A stretch of 21,499 nucleotides of DNA from CBFGWV01 sp965652545 (GCA_965652545.1 CBFGWV010000050.1:1-21499), one strand, 5' to 3'. Positions 7,355 through 15,591 are shown, counted from the first letter of the stretch. Numbers and translations: made by a program. The notes: generated from the sequence alone by a model not told the origin.

Positions 7355-8336
7355 CGTTCACGACCCTCCGGGCACCCAAGCGGTTGGCGACGGCATCGAC
7401 GGCGTGCTGTCCCACGGCCCACAGGCCGTCACGACGCGAGAGCACAACGGCCACCAGCAGCACGCCCACCACCAGCGGCCAATGCGGCCAGATGCGCGAT
7501 AGCTGCTCGGAGAGCGCAAGCATGAAGATCGCGCCGATGACCGGTCCCAGCAGGCCGGCGGTGCCGCCGACGATGGTCATGATCAGGATCAACTCGGCGG
7601 TTTCAAAGTCCACGCTGGAGACCGGCACGAGTCGCAATTGCATCGCGTACAAGCCGCCGGCCAGCCCGGTCATGGCACCGGAGATGGCGAAGGCGGTGAG
7701 CTTGAACAGCCCGACGTTGTAACCCACCGCGCGCGCCCGGTTCTCGTTGTCGCGGATCGCCCGTAGCGCGCGTCCGAAGGCCGAGGCGACGATGCGCCGC
7801 AACACCGCCAAAGCGATCAGGAACACCACGGCGGTAAATGCATAGAACGCCATTGGACTGTCGATCGGCATCGCAAACGGCCCCATCCCGACCGGCGGCC
7901 GCGGGATGTTGAGCAAGCCGTTTTCACCGCCGGTGAGCTCGGGGAACGAGTTGATGGCGAAGAAGGCCATCTGCCCACAGGCCAGGGTGATCATGATCAG
8001 ATAAATGCCGTGGCGCCGGTACGTCAGCACACCCACCGCGCAGGCGCAGACCGCCCCCATGGCCATGCCGGCGGCCAAGCCGGCCCAGGCCGAGGCCCAT
8101 ATGTGGATCATCATCAGACCGGTGGCGTACCCGCCGAGTCCAAAGAACGCCGCCTGCGCAAAAGACAGCACGCCGGTGTAGCCCAGCAGCAGGTTGCAGG
8201 CCGCCGCGGCGATGGCGAACACCAGCATCATCGACGCCGTGGCGGTGGAGGGGACCACGAGGGGCAGCATCAGCGCGATCGCCAGCGCCCCACCCAGTTC
8301 GACGGCCGTTTGCCGTGAGAGCCGCATACTCATCAT
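7332..8336 (-). CDS. livM: Branched-chain-type (HAAT) ABC transporter permease LivM
   Basis: This 334-residue polytopic membrane protein has many hydrophobic segments, the LLLGYTGVLSFAQAAFFGLGGY segment, the TGGENGL motif, and an EAA-like cytoplasmic loop (AIRDNENRARAVGYNVGLFKLTAF) typical of LivM. The ATG at 8336 overlaps the livH stop as ATGATGAG; the frame is open further upstream within livH, but that part is not LivM-like. It forms the inner-membrane channel with LivH. Substrate specificity is set by the binding protein. Confidence 0.9.
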   Translation of the reverse strand: MMSMRLSRQTAVELGGALAIALMLPLVVPSTATASMMLVFAIAAAACNLLLGYTGVLSFAQAAFFGLGGYATGLMMIHIWASAWAGLAAGMAMGAVCACAVGVLTYRRHGIYLIMITLACGQMAFFAINSFPELTGGENGLLNIPRPPVGMGPFAMPIDSPMAFYAFTAVVFLIALAVLRRIVASAFGRALRAIRDNENRARAVGYNVGLFKLTAFAISGAMTGLAGGLYAMQLRLVPVSSVDFETAELILIMTIVGGTAGLLGPVIGAIFMLALSEQLSRIWPHWPLVVGVLLVAVVLSRRDGLWAVGQHAVDAVANRLGARRVVNDDCHSPD

Positions 8337-9190
8337 GCCCGTCCCACCAGCCCGCGGGGCATGAGCAGCAGCACGGCGGCCATGGTGATGAAGATCATCA
8401 TGCGCGCGCCTTCCGGCCAGGCGGTGCTCATCACGCTTTGCACCACCCCGATGAGCAGTCCACCGACCAGGGTGCCGAGAAAGCTGCCCATGCCGCCGAG
8501 CACCACCACCACGAAGGCGATGGTGATTGCCTCCAGGCCCATCGCCGGGTCGGCGCCGCGGATCGGCGCCGCCAGGGCGCCAGCCAGCCCGGCCAGCCCG
8601 GCACCCAAGGCGAAGGTGGCCATGTACAACCGCCGCACCGGCACGCCCAGGAGCGCGACCATCTCGCGCGACTCGCTGCCGGCGCGGATCATCGAGCCAA
8701 AGCGCGTGCGTTCGATGAGCAGCCACAGTGCGATGCCGATCACCGCCACCGCCGCGGTCACGAACAGGCGATAGCTCGGGTAGGGGAACGAGCCCAGCCA
8801 GACCACACCCGAGAGCGCCTGCGGCACCGGGATGCTATGCGGTTCCGGCCCCCAGGCGATGCGCACCAACTCGCCGATGATCAGCGCCACACCCGCGCTG
8901 ATGAGGATCTGTGCAATGTGCGGCAGGCGGTGGGCGTGGCAGAACAGATGGCGCTCGAGCAGCGCCCCCATGGCCGCCACGATCAGGGGGGCGGCAATGA
9001 GCGCGATCACGAAACTGCCGGTGCCATCGAGCACCAGCAGTGTGAAGTACGCCCCCAGCATGTACAGCGCGCCATGCGCGAAGTTAACGAACCCCAGCAA
9101 GCCGAAAATGATGCTCAGGCCGACGGCCAGCAGGAAGTAGATGGCCCCGATCCCTAGGCCGTTGAAGATTTGGAACAGGTAAACGTTCAT
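8333..9190 (-). CDS. livH: Branched-chain-type (HAAT) ABC transporter permease LivH
   Basis: This is a 285-residue membrane permease. The N-terminus (FNGLGIGAIYFLLAVGLSIIFGLLGFVNFAHG) is the hallmark of LivH, and the later GLAGLAGALAAP segment and GGMGSFLGTLVGGL fit as well. The ATG at 9190 has GAGG upstream. It is separated from livK by 82 bases that contain a perfect 26-bp palindrome, a common place for a hairpin that keeps binding-protein mRNA abundant relative to the permease genes. Confidence 0.92.
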   Translation of the reverse strand: MNVYLFQIFNGLGIGAIYFLLAVGLSIIFGLLGFVNFAHGALYMLGAYFTLLVLDGTGSFVIALIAAPLIVAAMGALLERHLFCHAHRLPHIAQILISAGVALIIGELVRIAWGPEPHSIPVPQALSGVVWLGSFPYPSYRLFVTAAVAVIGIALWLLIERTRFGSMIRAGSESREMVALLGVPVRRLYMATFALGAGLAGLAGALAAPIRGADPAMGLEAITIAFVVVVLGGMGSFLGTLVGGLLIGVVQSVMSTAWPEGARMMIFITMAAVLLLMPRGLVGRA

Positions 9191-9223
9191 CCGAACCTCG
9201 GGGATGCCGCTCGACGAGGGGGT

Positions 9224-9249
9224 CTGGCGGTACGCGCGCGTACCGCCAG
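9224..9249 (-). other. livK-livH intercistronic hairpin (perfect 26-bp palindrome)
   Basis: The 13-base arms CTGGCGGTACGCG and CGCGTACCGCCAG are exact reverse complements with no unpaired centre. The palindrome lies 23 bases after the livK stop and 33 before the livH start. No T-run follows in the direction of transcription, so it is more likely an RNA-stabilising or attenuating hairpin than a full intrinsic terminator. A DNA-binding site is an alternative. Confidence 0.7.
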
Positions 9250-9272
9250 GATGCGCTCAGCGCCGCGCCGCG

Positions 9273-10481
9273 TCAGCCTTCAAAGGTGCACTGGGATCGG
9301 TCTGCGGGGATCATCAGACCGCTGTTGGAGGCGATGAGGTCGGCGAAGTCGTCCTCGTTCTGCATCTTGTCTTTCGACTTGCCCTTGAGCAGCAGATACG
9401 CCTTGTCCACCTGATGATCGAGGGCACGAACGGTTTCCGAACCGGTCAGTCCCTCGTAGGCGTAGCCCTCCAGCGCTTGGATGACCGCGGCCGGGTCGGT
9501 GCTGCCGGCCTTGCGCATGCCATCGAACATGAGCACTGCGCACTGGTAGTCCTGTGCGGTGTAGTAGCGCGGCGCGGTACCGAACTCGCGGCGTACCAGT
9601 TCGACGAACTCCCGGTTTGCCGGCGAATCGACGGTGTGCCAGTACTGGGTGCCGAAATACACACCGTCCACCACGTCCGAACCCAATGCCATGAAGTTAT
9701 CCAGCCCAGAGGACCAGGGGACGACGATGGCCATCTTGTTCTTGATGCCGAAATTCACCGCCTGGCGCAGCGAATCGATGGAATTGGCGCCGAAATTCAG
9801 CAGCAGGAGTACGTCGGCGTCGGATGACAGCGCATTGACCAGATAGCCGGAGTACTCCTTCTCCTGCAGCGAGTGGAAGCTGTTGCCGGCGTGTTCGAGC
9901 CCGTGGTCGGCGAGCACCGCCTGCGCGTTGGCCAGCAGCGATTCGCCGAAGACGTACTGCGGGGTGATCGTGTACCAGCGCTTCCAGCCGGGATTTTCGG
10001 CAATCAGCGGCGGCAGCACGCCATGGATGGCACCGTAGGTGGGCAGCGACCAGCGGAAGGTCGAACGGCTGCATTCGGCGCCGGTGACCTCGTCGGCGCC
10101 GACATAGGTCATCAGCAAACCACCGCCACGCTCGATGTCCTTCATGATGGCCAGCGTGGTCGAGGACAGGGCGGTGCCGGTGAAGAACTGCGCCTGCTCG
10201 TCGTTGATGGCGTTCTGGATCTTGCGTACCGCCGCCGCGGCATTGCCTTCGGTATCGATGCGCGCAAATTCGATCGGGCGGCCGATACCGTCGGTTTTGT
10301 GCTTGATCGCCAACTGCGCGCCCAGTTCGCCGAACTTGCCGTTGGCCGAGAAGGTGCCCGAGAAGGCATTGACCATGTAGTACTTCAGCGGGGTGTCGGC
10401 AGAGGCCCAGTTGGGAAAGCCCCCGAGGTAGGCGGTACCGGCAAGCGCGGCAGACCCGCGCAGGAAATCACGACGCTTCAT
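9273..10481 (-). CDS. livK: Periplasmic substrate-binding protein of HAAT ABC transporter (LivK-like), Tat signal
   Basis: This is a 402-residue type-I periplasmic binding protein of the amino-acid/amide importer family. The N-terminus MKRRDFLRGSAALAG has the twin-arginine motif, followed by a hydrophobic segment and a likely cleavage after ASA (near residue 28), so it is probably exported folded by Tat. Family landmarks include the early SGTFSANGKFGELGAQLAI segment and TYVGADEVTGAE. The ATG at 10481 has a clear GGAG just upstream and lies 12 bases after the oxidoreductase stop. Members of this family bind branched-chain amino acids, amides, urea or aromatic and aliphatic acids; the enzymes around it favour an organic acid or amide here (inference). 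Confidence 0.88.
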   Translation of the reverse strand: MKRRDFLRGSAALAGTAYLGGFPNWASADTPLKYYMVNAFSGTFSANGKFGELGAQLAIKHKTDGIGRPIEFARIDTEGNAAAAVRKIQNAINDEQAQFFTGTALSSTTLAIMKDIERGGGLLMTYVGADEVTGAECSRSTFRWSLPTYGAIHGVLPPLIAENPGWKRWYTITPQYVFGESLLANAQAVLADHGLEHAGNSFHSLQEKEYSGYLVNALSSDADVLLLLNFGANSIDSLRQAVNFGIKNKMAIVVPWSSGLDNFMALGSDVVDGVYFGTQYWHTVDSPANREFVELVRREFGTAPRYYTAQDYQCAVLMFDGMRKAGSTDPAAVIQALEGYAYEGLTGSETVRALDHQVDKAYLLLKGKSKDKMQNEDDFADLIASNSGLMIPADRSQCTFEG

Positions 10482-10493
10482 GGTTATCTCCTC

Positions 10494-11951
10494 TCACTGC
10501 TTCTGGTGGGCGACATGACGCCCCGCGATACGGCCGAACGTGAGGCCGCGCAGGACGGATGTGGAGCCGTTGTAAACCTGGTGGTAGATGCCGACGGTTT
10601 CGCCCGCGGCGTACAGCCCGCGGATCGCCTTGCCGTCGTTATCGAGAACCTGTGCGTTGGTGTTCACCTTCAGCCCGCCGAAGGTGAAACAGTTGCTGGC
10701 GATGATCGGGTAGGCGCGAAACGGCGCCTTGACCAGCGCCCGCGCGTGGTGGGTCTTGACCGGCTTGAGGCCGTGGGCGGTCGACAGGCCGTCGGCCTTG
10801 AACGGGTCGAACCCGGCGCTGTCGGGGCAGGCGGCATTGAATGCCTCGACCGTCGCCAGCGTGTCCGCCACCGGCAGGCCGATCTGCGTTGCCAGCCCCT
10901 CGATCGTATCGGACTCGAACGCCGGCACGTCCGAGCGGATGGCCCGCCGCCAGTCGGGGATGTCCTCCACCTGCGCATCGAACACCACGTAGGCGATGCC
11001 CTCGGGCGCCTCGCCGATGGCGCGCGAGATGTTGTCGTAACTGGCGTCGACGGTACACGGCGACTCGTCCAGAAAGCGCTGGCCGTTGCGATCGAGCAGG
11101 ATGCCGTAGGGGTAAATGTGAACCACCGCTTCCGGCTGGCGCGAGCGCGGGTCCACCGGCTCGGCATGGTAGGAGCTGAAATCCCCGGCCGGGGCGGCGC
11201 CGGCGTGCAAGGCCATGCGGATGCCCTCGCCGCGGTTGTAGTAACCCCCCGGGGCCACCGGCCGGATGAAGCGCGCGCGTTTGCCCATGTAGCGGGCCAT
11301 CATCTCGGCGTTGCCCTGGTATCCGCCGCTGGCCAGGACCACCGCATCGCCGCAGAGGGTGCCGCTGTCGCCCTCGGCGTCGGTGATGCGCACGCCGCAC
11401 ACCCGGCCGCGTTCGTCACGCACGAGGTCGGTGGCCGTCGTGCGGTAGAGGAGTGTGGCGCCGCGCTTCTGTGCCTGTTCGCGCAAGCGGGTGATGATTT
11501 CCAACCCGCCGCCCTGCGCTGCGATGCGTGTGGTGTTCTGCGTCAGCAGGTAGATCGGCTGCGGCCCGAAGCGAAGCCCGAAGCCTTTCAACCAGGCGAT
11601 GGTCTCGGGTACGCCCGCGGCAAAGGCCGATACCAGCTCGGGGTCGGGGAACGGGTGCGCCTTGACGTAGGCCGGCCAGTGCTCGTACTCCGACCCGGCG
11701 GCGATGGCAACGTTGGGGTCGAGGTTGAATCCGGGGTTGGCGGCGAAGTGCTCCTCGAAGTCGTCGGCGATCTCCGAGTCGTTCTTCATGCGCAGATAGG
11801 CCTCGGTCCAGCGCGAGTTGCCGCCGAAGTCGTCCTCGCTCGAACGCTCCAGCACCACCACCTTCAGGCCGGCTTCGAGCGCGGTCACGGCGGCGGAGAG
11901 GCCGGCAACGCCACTGCCGACCACGATCAGGTCATAACGGGTATCGGTCAT
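10494..11951 (-). CDS. FAD-dependent oxidoreductase, fumarate reductase flavoprotein / TcuA-like
   Basis: This 485-residue flavoprotein has the FAD-binding GSGVAGLSAA motif at 12-21, E35 at the end of the second beta strand, and GGNSRWTEA at 43-51, where flavocytochrome and TcuA-type enzymes contact FAD. The C-terminal GLYAAGETVG segment (near 445) closes the FAD site. The family (fumarate reductase flavoprotein subunits, 3-ketosteroid dehydrogenases, tricarballylate dehydrogenase TcuA) adds or removes hydrogens across a C-C bond next to a carbonyl or carboxylate. No haem or signal peptide is seen, so it is probably cytoplasmic. It lies between the CoA-transferase (35 bases away) and livK. 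Dehydrogenation of the imported acid is a reasonable guess; the precise substrate is unknown. Confidence 0.82.
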   Translation of the reverse strand: MTDTRYDLIVVGSGVAGLSAAVTALEAGLKVVVLERSSEDDFGGNSRWTEAYLRMKNDSEIADDFEEHFAANPGFNLDPNVAIAAGSEYEHWPAYVKAHPFPDPELVSAFAAGVPETIAWLKGFGLRFGPQPIYLLTQNTTRIAAQGGGLEIITRLREQAQKRGATLLYRTTATDLVRDERGRVCGVRITDAEGDSGTLCGDAVVLASGGYQGNAEMMARYMGKRARFIRPVAPGGYYNRGEGIRMALHAGAAPAGDFSSYHAEPVDPRSRQPEAVVHIYPYGILLDRNGQRFLDESPCTVDASYDNISRAIGEAPEGIAYVVFDAQVEDIPDWRRAIRSDVPAFESDTIEGLATQIGLPVADTLATVEAFNAACPDSAGFDPFKADGLSTAHGLKPVKTHHARALVKAPFRAYPIIASNCFTFGGLKVNTNAQVLDNDGKAIRGLYAAGETVGIYHQVYNGSTSVLRGLTFGRIAGRHVAHQKQ

Positions 11952-11986
11952 CGCTTCGTGTCTCCAGTTCGGTTCGCTTCGATCGT

Positions 11987-13207
11987 TCAGCCGGCTTCGT
12001 GCCGGTCTTCGCTGCCATTGCCGGCGATGGCGCCGCTGCGTCGCATCTCCGCAACGTGCTCTGCCGGATAGCCGAGCCCGGCGAGGATTTCATCGGTGTG
12101 TTCGCCCACCTGCGGTGGATTGCGCCGCAGGTCGAAGTTCGCCTCTCCGAACGTCAGCGGCAGGCGCGGAAGACGCGTGTGCACCCCGCCGGGCAGCGTG
12201 GTGTCGAGCAGGCCTCCGGTGGCCGCCAGGTGCGGGTCGTCGAAGAGGTCCTCGGGCCGATTGACTGGGGCGAACGGCAGGCGCGCGCGCTCGCACAGGT
12301 CCACGGCCGCCGCCATGCTCAGGTTCGCGAACAAGGTTTTCAGGATCGGCAGCAGGCGCGCGCGGGCGCGGATGCGGTCGTTGTTGGTGGCGAAGTCCGG
12401 ATCGTCGCGCAACTCGGGCCGGTCGATGACGGTGCAGAAGCGTTGCCAGTGATTGTCGGTGGTGATGCCCACGAACAATTGCGCGCCCCCGGCGACCTCG
12501 AACGGCTCGTACACCGCCCAGGCCGAGACGCGTTCGGGCATCGGCGGCAATGGCCTGTCGCTCTGCGCGGCGTAACACAGGTGCTGGCCCATCATGAACA
12601 CCGTGGTCTCGAACAGCGCGCTCTTGACCTGTTGGCCCTTGCCGGTGCGTTCGCGATCGCGCAGCGCCAGGAGGATGGCGATCACCGCGAACATCCCACC
12701 GCCGATATCGACGACCGAGGTGCCCGCCCGCAGCGGCCGCCCGCTGGGGCCGGTCATGTAGGCCAGGCCGGTCATCATCTGGACGACTTCGTCCAGCGCC
12801 AGGCGATCCTGGTACGGACCCTCCATGAACCCTTTGAGACTGGCGTAGATCAGCCGCTCGTTGACCGGGTTGAGGTCCTCGTAGGCCATCCTCAACCGCC
12901 CCATGGTACCGGGGGCGAAGTTCTCGACGATCACATCGGACTGGCGTACCAGATCGAGCGCCACCTGGCGCCCGGCAGCGGATTTCAAGTCCACCGCGAT
13001 GCTGCGTTTGTTGCGGTTGAAATAGCCGAAGTATCCGGTGCCGAAGCCGGCCAGGTAGCGAGTCGGATCGCCCTTGGGGGCCGGCTCGATCTTGATGACG
13101 TCCGCCCCCAGGTCAGCCAGGATCATGCCGCAGGAGGGCCCCATCACCGTGTGGCCGAAATCAAGCACGCGCACCCCATCCAGGGGCAGACGCTCAGGGC
13201 TGGCCAT
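11987..13207 (-). CDS. CaiB/BaiF-type (family III) CoA-transferase
   Basis: This is a 406-residue family III CoA-transferase. Visible landmarks are the N-terminal LDGVRVLDFGHTVMGPSCGMILADLGADVIKIE, the NRNKRSIAVDLK segment, and the catalytic Asp D139 in RLALDEVVQMMTGLAYMTG, which forms the acyl-aspartyl intermediate in formyl-CoA transferase. The ATG at 13207 has a near-ideal GGAGG 6 bases upstream; the frame remains open to 13315 but that part is not family-like. It overlaps the end of the citryl-CoA-lyase-like gene by 14 bases. It probably transfers CoA to the carboxylate that its neighbour then cleaves. Donor and acceptor cannot be read from the sequence. Confidence 0.9.
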   Translation of the reverse strand: MASPERLPLDGVRVLDFGHTVMGPSCGMILADLGADVIKIEPAPKGDPTRYLAGFGTGYFGYFNRNKRSIAVDLKSAAGRQVALDLVRQSDVIVENFAPGTMGRLRMAYEDLNPVNERLIYASLKGFMEGPYQDRLALDEVVQMMTGLAYMTGPSGRPLRAGTSVVDIGGGMFAVIAILLALRDRERTGKGQQVKSALFETTVFMMGQHLCYAAQSDRPLPPMPERVSAWAVYEPFEVAGGAQLFVGITTDNHWQRFCTVIDRPELRDDPDFATNNDRIRARARLLPILKTLFANLSMAAAVDLCERARLPFAPVNRPEDLFDDPHLAATGGLLDTTLPGGVHTRLPRLPLTFGEANFDLRRNPPQVGEHTDEILAGLGYPAEHVAEMRRSGAIAGNGSEDRHEAG

Positions 13208-14036
13208 GGTCGCCTCCTTCGAATGCACGGGCATCCGGCCCGTCGTAGCGGTACGGGATGGACGGCGGCATCGGACCCTTGATGCGTCCGCCCTGGCGCG
13301 ATTGCTCCCAGGCATGGGCGAGAATGCCCACGCTGCGCGAGAGGATGAACAAGCCCCGCCCCAATTCCGGCTCGAAACCCAGTTCGGCGAAGATCACGGC
13401 AGTCACGCCGTCGATGTTCATGGGGATTCGTTTGCCCTTCTCGCGCGCCAGCCAGGCGTCCACCGCACGCCCTATAGCGACGTATGGCCCGGCGATTTCG
13501 CCGCGCTCTAGGGCTGCATCCAGCAGGGCCAACAGGCGCACCGCACGTGGGTCCACCGGATGGAAGCGGTGCCCGAAGCCCGGCACGAACACCTTGCCCG
13601 CACCGCGTTGAGCCCCGAGGACGTGCTCGACCGCGTCGCTGGCACTCACGCCATCGGCCTCCACCCGGGCCTGGATGCGGCGGTACAGGGCCATACACTG
13701 CTGCCCGGCACCGCCGTGAACGTCGCCCAGCGCATTGACGCCCGAGGCCATGGCATTGTTGAGCCCGACCCCGCAGGTGACGGCCATGCGCGCGGTGGCG
13801 ATTGACGGTGCCTGCGGGCCGTGGTCCACGGCCGCCACGAGCGCGTGCTCCAGCAGGTGCGCCTGCGCCGGCGTCGGCAACTCGCCACGCAGCATCAGCC
13901 ACACCATTTGCGCATAGCCGATGCGGCCGATCAGCGTCTCGATGGGGTAGCCGCGCAGGCGGATCACCCCGGGGTGGATGTCGATGATCTCGGTCCGCCA
14001 CCAGTTCCCGGCGGCCTGATTGTCGTTCGGCGTCAT
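13194..14036 (-). CDS. Small citrate-synthase-like protein, citryl-CoA lyase type
   Basis: This 280-residue protein is much shorter than citrate synthase (about 430) but keeps the catalytic triad of that superfamily: H107 in GDVHGGAG, H156 in PGFGHRFHPVDPR, and D209 in MNIDGVTAVI. Short proteins of this type are annotated citryl-CoA lyase and are often found next to CaiB-type CoA-transferases. The expected reaction is retro-Claisen cleavage of a 3-hydroxy-acyl-CoA into acetyl-CoA and a 2-oxo acid, or its reverse. The ATG at 14036 has GAGG upstream and is 22 bases from the aldehyde dehydrogenase stop; the upstream open frame to 14147 reads through that gene and is rejected. Whether the substrate is citryl-CoA or an analogue is open. 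Confidence 0.82.
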   Translation of the reverse strand: MTPNDNQAAGNWWRTEIIDIHPGVIRLRGYPIETLIGRIGYAQMVWLMLRGELPTPAQAHLLEHALVAAVDHGPQAPSIATARMAVTCGVGLNNAMASGVNALGDVHGGAGQQCMALYRRIQARVEADGVSASDAVEHVLGAQRGAGKVFVPGFGHRFHPVDPRAVRLLALLDAALERGEIAGPYVAIGRAVDAWLAREKGKRIPMNIDGVTAVIFAELGFEPELGRGLFILSRSVGILAHAWEQSRQGGRIKGPMPPSIPYRYDGPDARAFEGGDHGQP

Positions 14037-14058
14037 GGATGACCTCGTTCGTCGACCA

Positions 14059-15537
14059 TCAGCCCAGCACGAAGGGGTTGGGTCGGTTGGGTTCAGTGGT
14101 GATCCACACGCTCTTGGTCTGCAGGTACTCCTTGATGGCCTCGACACCGCCCTCGCGGCCCAGGCCGCTGTGCTTGTAACCGCCGAAGGGGGTGGTGAAG
14201 CTCGTCGCGCGATAGTTGTTCACCCACACGGTGCCCGCTTGCAGGCGATCGACGCAGTACAGCGCCTTGTGCAGATCGCGCGTCCACACCCCGGCGGCCA
14301 GGCCGTAGCGCACGTCGTTGGCCTGGGCGAGGGCATCGTCCACATCGGCGAAACGCAGCACCGAAAGCACCGGCCCGAAAACCTCGTTCTGGGCGATGGC
14401 CATATCGTTGGTCACGCCGGTGAAGATGGTTGGCGCGATGAACTGGCCCTGGCCGTACCCGGGGCCTTCCAGGGCGTGGCCGCCGTATACGCAGAGGGCG
14501 CCCTCGGCCTTGGCCATTTCGATCATGCGCAGGATCTTCTCCCACTGCGCTCGGGTCGCGATGGGGCCGATCTGGGTGTCCATGCTGGCGGGGTCGCCGA
14601 TACGCGCCTGCTTGACCTCGGCGATCAGGCGCTCGACGAACGCATCGTGGATGCTCTCTTCCAGGAGCAGGCGCGACCCGGCCATGCAGGTCTGGCCTGC
14701 GGCACCGAAAATGCCGGAGATCGCGCCTTTGACGGCTTGGTCGATGTCCGCATCGGCAAAGACGATGTTGGGTGACTTGCCGCCGAGTTCCAGCGTGACT
14801 TTCTTGAAGTCTTCGGCCGCGATGACATTGACCCGCCGCCCGGCGTCGTCACCGCCGGTGAACGCAACCTTGGCCACCTTGGGGTGGCGCACCAGCGGCT
14901 CGCCCACCTCGGCGCCGAAGCCGGTGACCACGTTGACCACCCCATTGGGCAGGCCGGCCTCGGTTGCGAGTCTCGCCAGCTCCAGGATCGATGCGGAGGT
15001 GTATTCCGAAGGCTTGATGACAATGGTATTGCCGGCGGCCAGGGCTGGGGCGAGCTTCCACACGGTCAACGCCAGCGGCGAGTTCCAGGGCGTGATGGCG
15101 GCGACCACGCCAAGCGGCTCGTACTTGGTGTAGTTGAGCACGCCGGGTTTGTTGATCGGCACCAGGGCACCCTGAACCTTGTCCGCCAGCCCGGCGTAGT
15201 AGTAAAGCCACTGCGCCACGCCGTTGACCTGACCGCTGACCTCGGCGATGAGCTTGCCGTTGTCGCGTTGCTCGATGGCGCCCAGGCGCTCGGCATTGGC
15301 CTCGACCAGCGCGGCGAGCCGACGTAGCAGTGCACCGCGGGCGGTTGCAGTGAGCCCGGCCCAGGCCGGGTCGCGAAACGCCCGATCTGCGGCGGCGACA
15401 GCGGCATCCACGTCAGCGGCGGTGCCGCGTGCGATACGTGCCCAAACCTGGCCGGAGAACGGCTCGATCGTGTCGAACCGATTGCCGCCGGTCGGTGCCC
15501 GCCAGTCGCCATCGATGAAAAGGTCGTAAGACTCCAT
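14059..15537 (-). CDS. NAD(P)-dependent aldehyde dehydrogenase
   Basis: This is a 492-residue member of the aldehyde dehydrogenase superfamily with all key residues: oxyanion-hole N152 (TPWNSPL), K175 (IKPSEYTSA), general base E250 (LELGGKSPN) and nucleophile C284 (GQTCMAGSRL). The length is standard for class 1/2 enzymes. The start at 15537 has AAGGA 6 bases upstream; an in-frame ATG at 15570 would lie inside the operator-like palindromes and lacks family sequence. It is the first gene of the nine-gene run, directly under the IclR-type control region. It would oxidise an aldehyde intermediate to the acid that the CoA-transferase can activate (inference). The aldehyde is unknown; betaine- and semialdehyde-type enzymes look alike. 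Confidence 0.92.
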   Translation of the reverse strand: MESYDLFIDGDWRAPTGGNRFDTIEPFSGQVWARIARGTAADVDAAVAAADRAFRDPAWAGLTATARGALLRRLAALVEANAERLGAIEQRDNGKLIAEVSGQVNGVAQWLYYYAGLADKVQGALVPINKPGVLNYTKYEPLGVVAAITPWNSPLALTVWKLAPALAAGNTIVIKPSEYTSASILELARLATEAGLPNGVVNVVTGFGAEVGEPLVRHPKVAKVAFTGGDDAGRRVNVIAAEDFKKVTLELGGKSPNIVFADADIDQAVKGAISGIFGAAGQTCMAGSRLLLEESIHDAFVERLIAEVKQARIGDPASMDTQIGPIATRAQWEKILRMIEMAKAEGALCVYGGHALEGPGYGQGQFIAPTIFTGVTNDMAIAQNEVFGPVLSVLRFADVDDALAQANDVRYGLAAGVWTRDLHKALYCVDRLQAGTVWVNNYRATSFTTPFGGYKHSGLGREGGVEAIKEYLQTKSVWITTEPNRPNPFVLG

Positions 15538-15552
15538 GGTGATCCTTGTAAA

Positions 15553-15567
15553 TTCTGATAGACAGAA
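15553..15567. promoter_or_regulatory. Operator-like inverted repeat 1 in the IclR/aldehyde dehydrogenase intergenic region
   Basis: The arms TTCTG and CAGAA flank ATAGA. The repeat lies between the proposed transcription start and the aldehyde dehydrogenase ribosome-binding site. It shares the GATAGA core with the second repeat, about 20 bp away centre to centre, suggesting a pair of sites for the same protein, most likely the divergent IclR regulator (inference). Confidence 0.55.
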
Positions 15568-15569
15568 CA

Positions 15570-15591
15570 TAAATTCGATAGATAGAATTTA
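15570..15591. promoter_or_regulatory. Operator-like inverted repeat 2, overlapping the -10 box
   Basis: The 7-base arms TAAATTC and GAATTTA flank GATAGATA, giving a 22-bp palindrome that covers the proposed -10 box and start point of the aldehyde dehydrogenase promoter. This position predicts repression of region B. Binding by the IclR protein encoded at 15679 is inferred from proximity. Confidence 0.6.

Noticed and set aside
9873..12071. Very long (732-codon) open frame on the plus strand
   Set aside because: It lies antisense to livK and the flavoprotein gene, both of which have intact family motifs. Long antisense frames are expected in GC-rich genes, and its translation shows no recognisable domain.
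11999..13282. Plus-strand 427-codon open frame over the CoA-transferase gene
   Set aside because: It is the mirror frame of a well-supported CaiB-type gene, with no family-like sequence of its own.
15538..15570. Upstream ATG for aldehyde dehydrogenase at 15570
   Set aside because: It lies within the operator-like repeats, close to or before the expected transcript start. The ATG at 15537 has a good ribosome-binding site and the normal family N-terminus.
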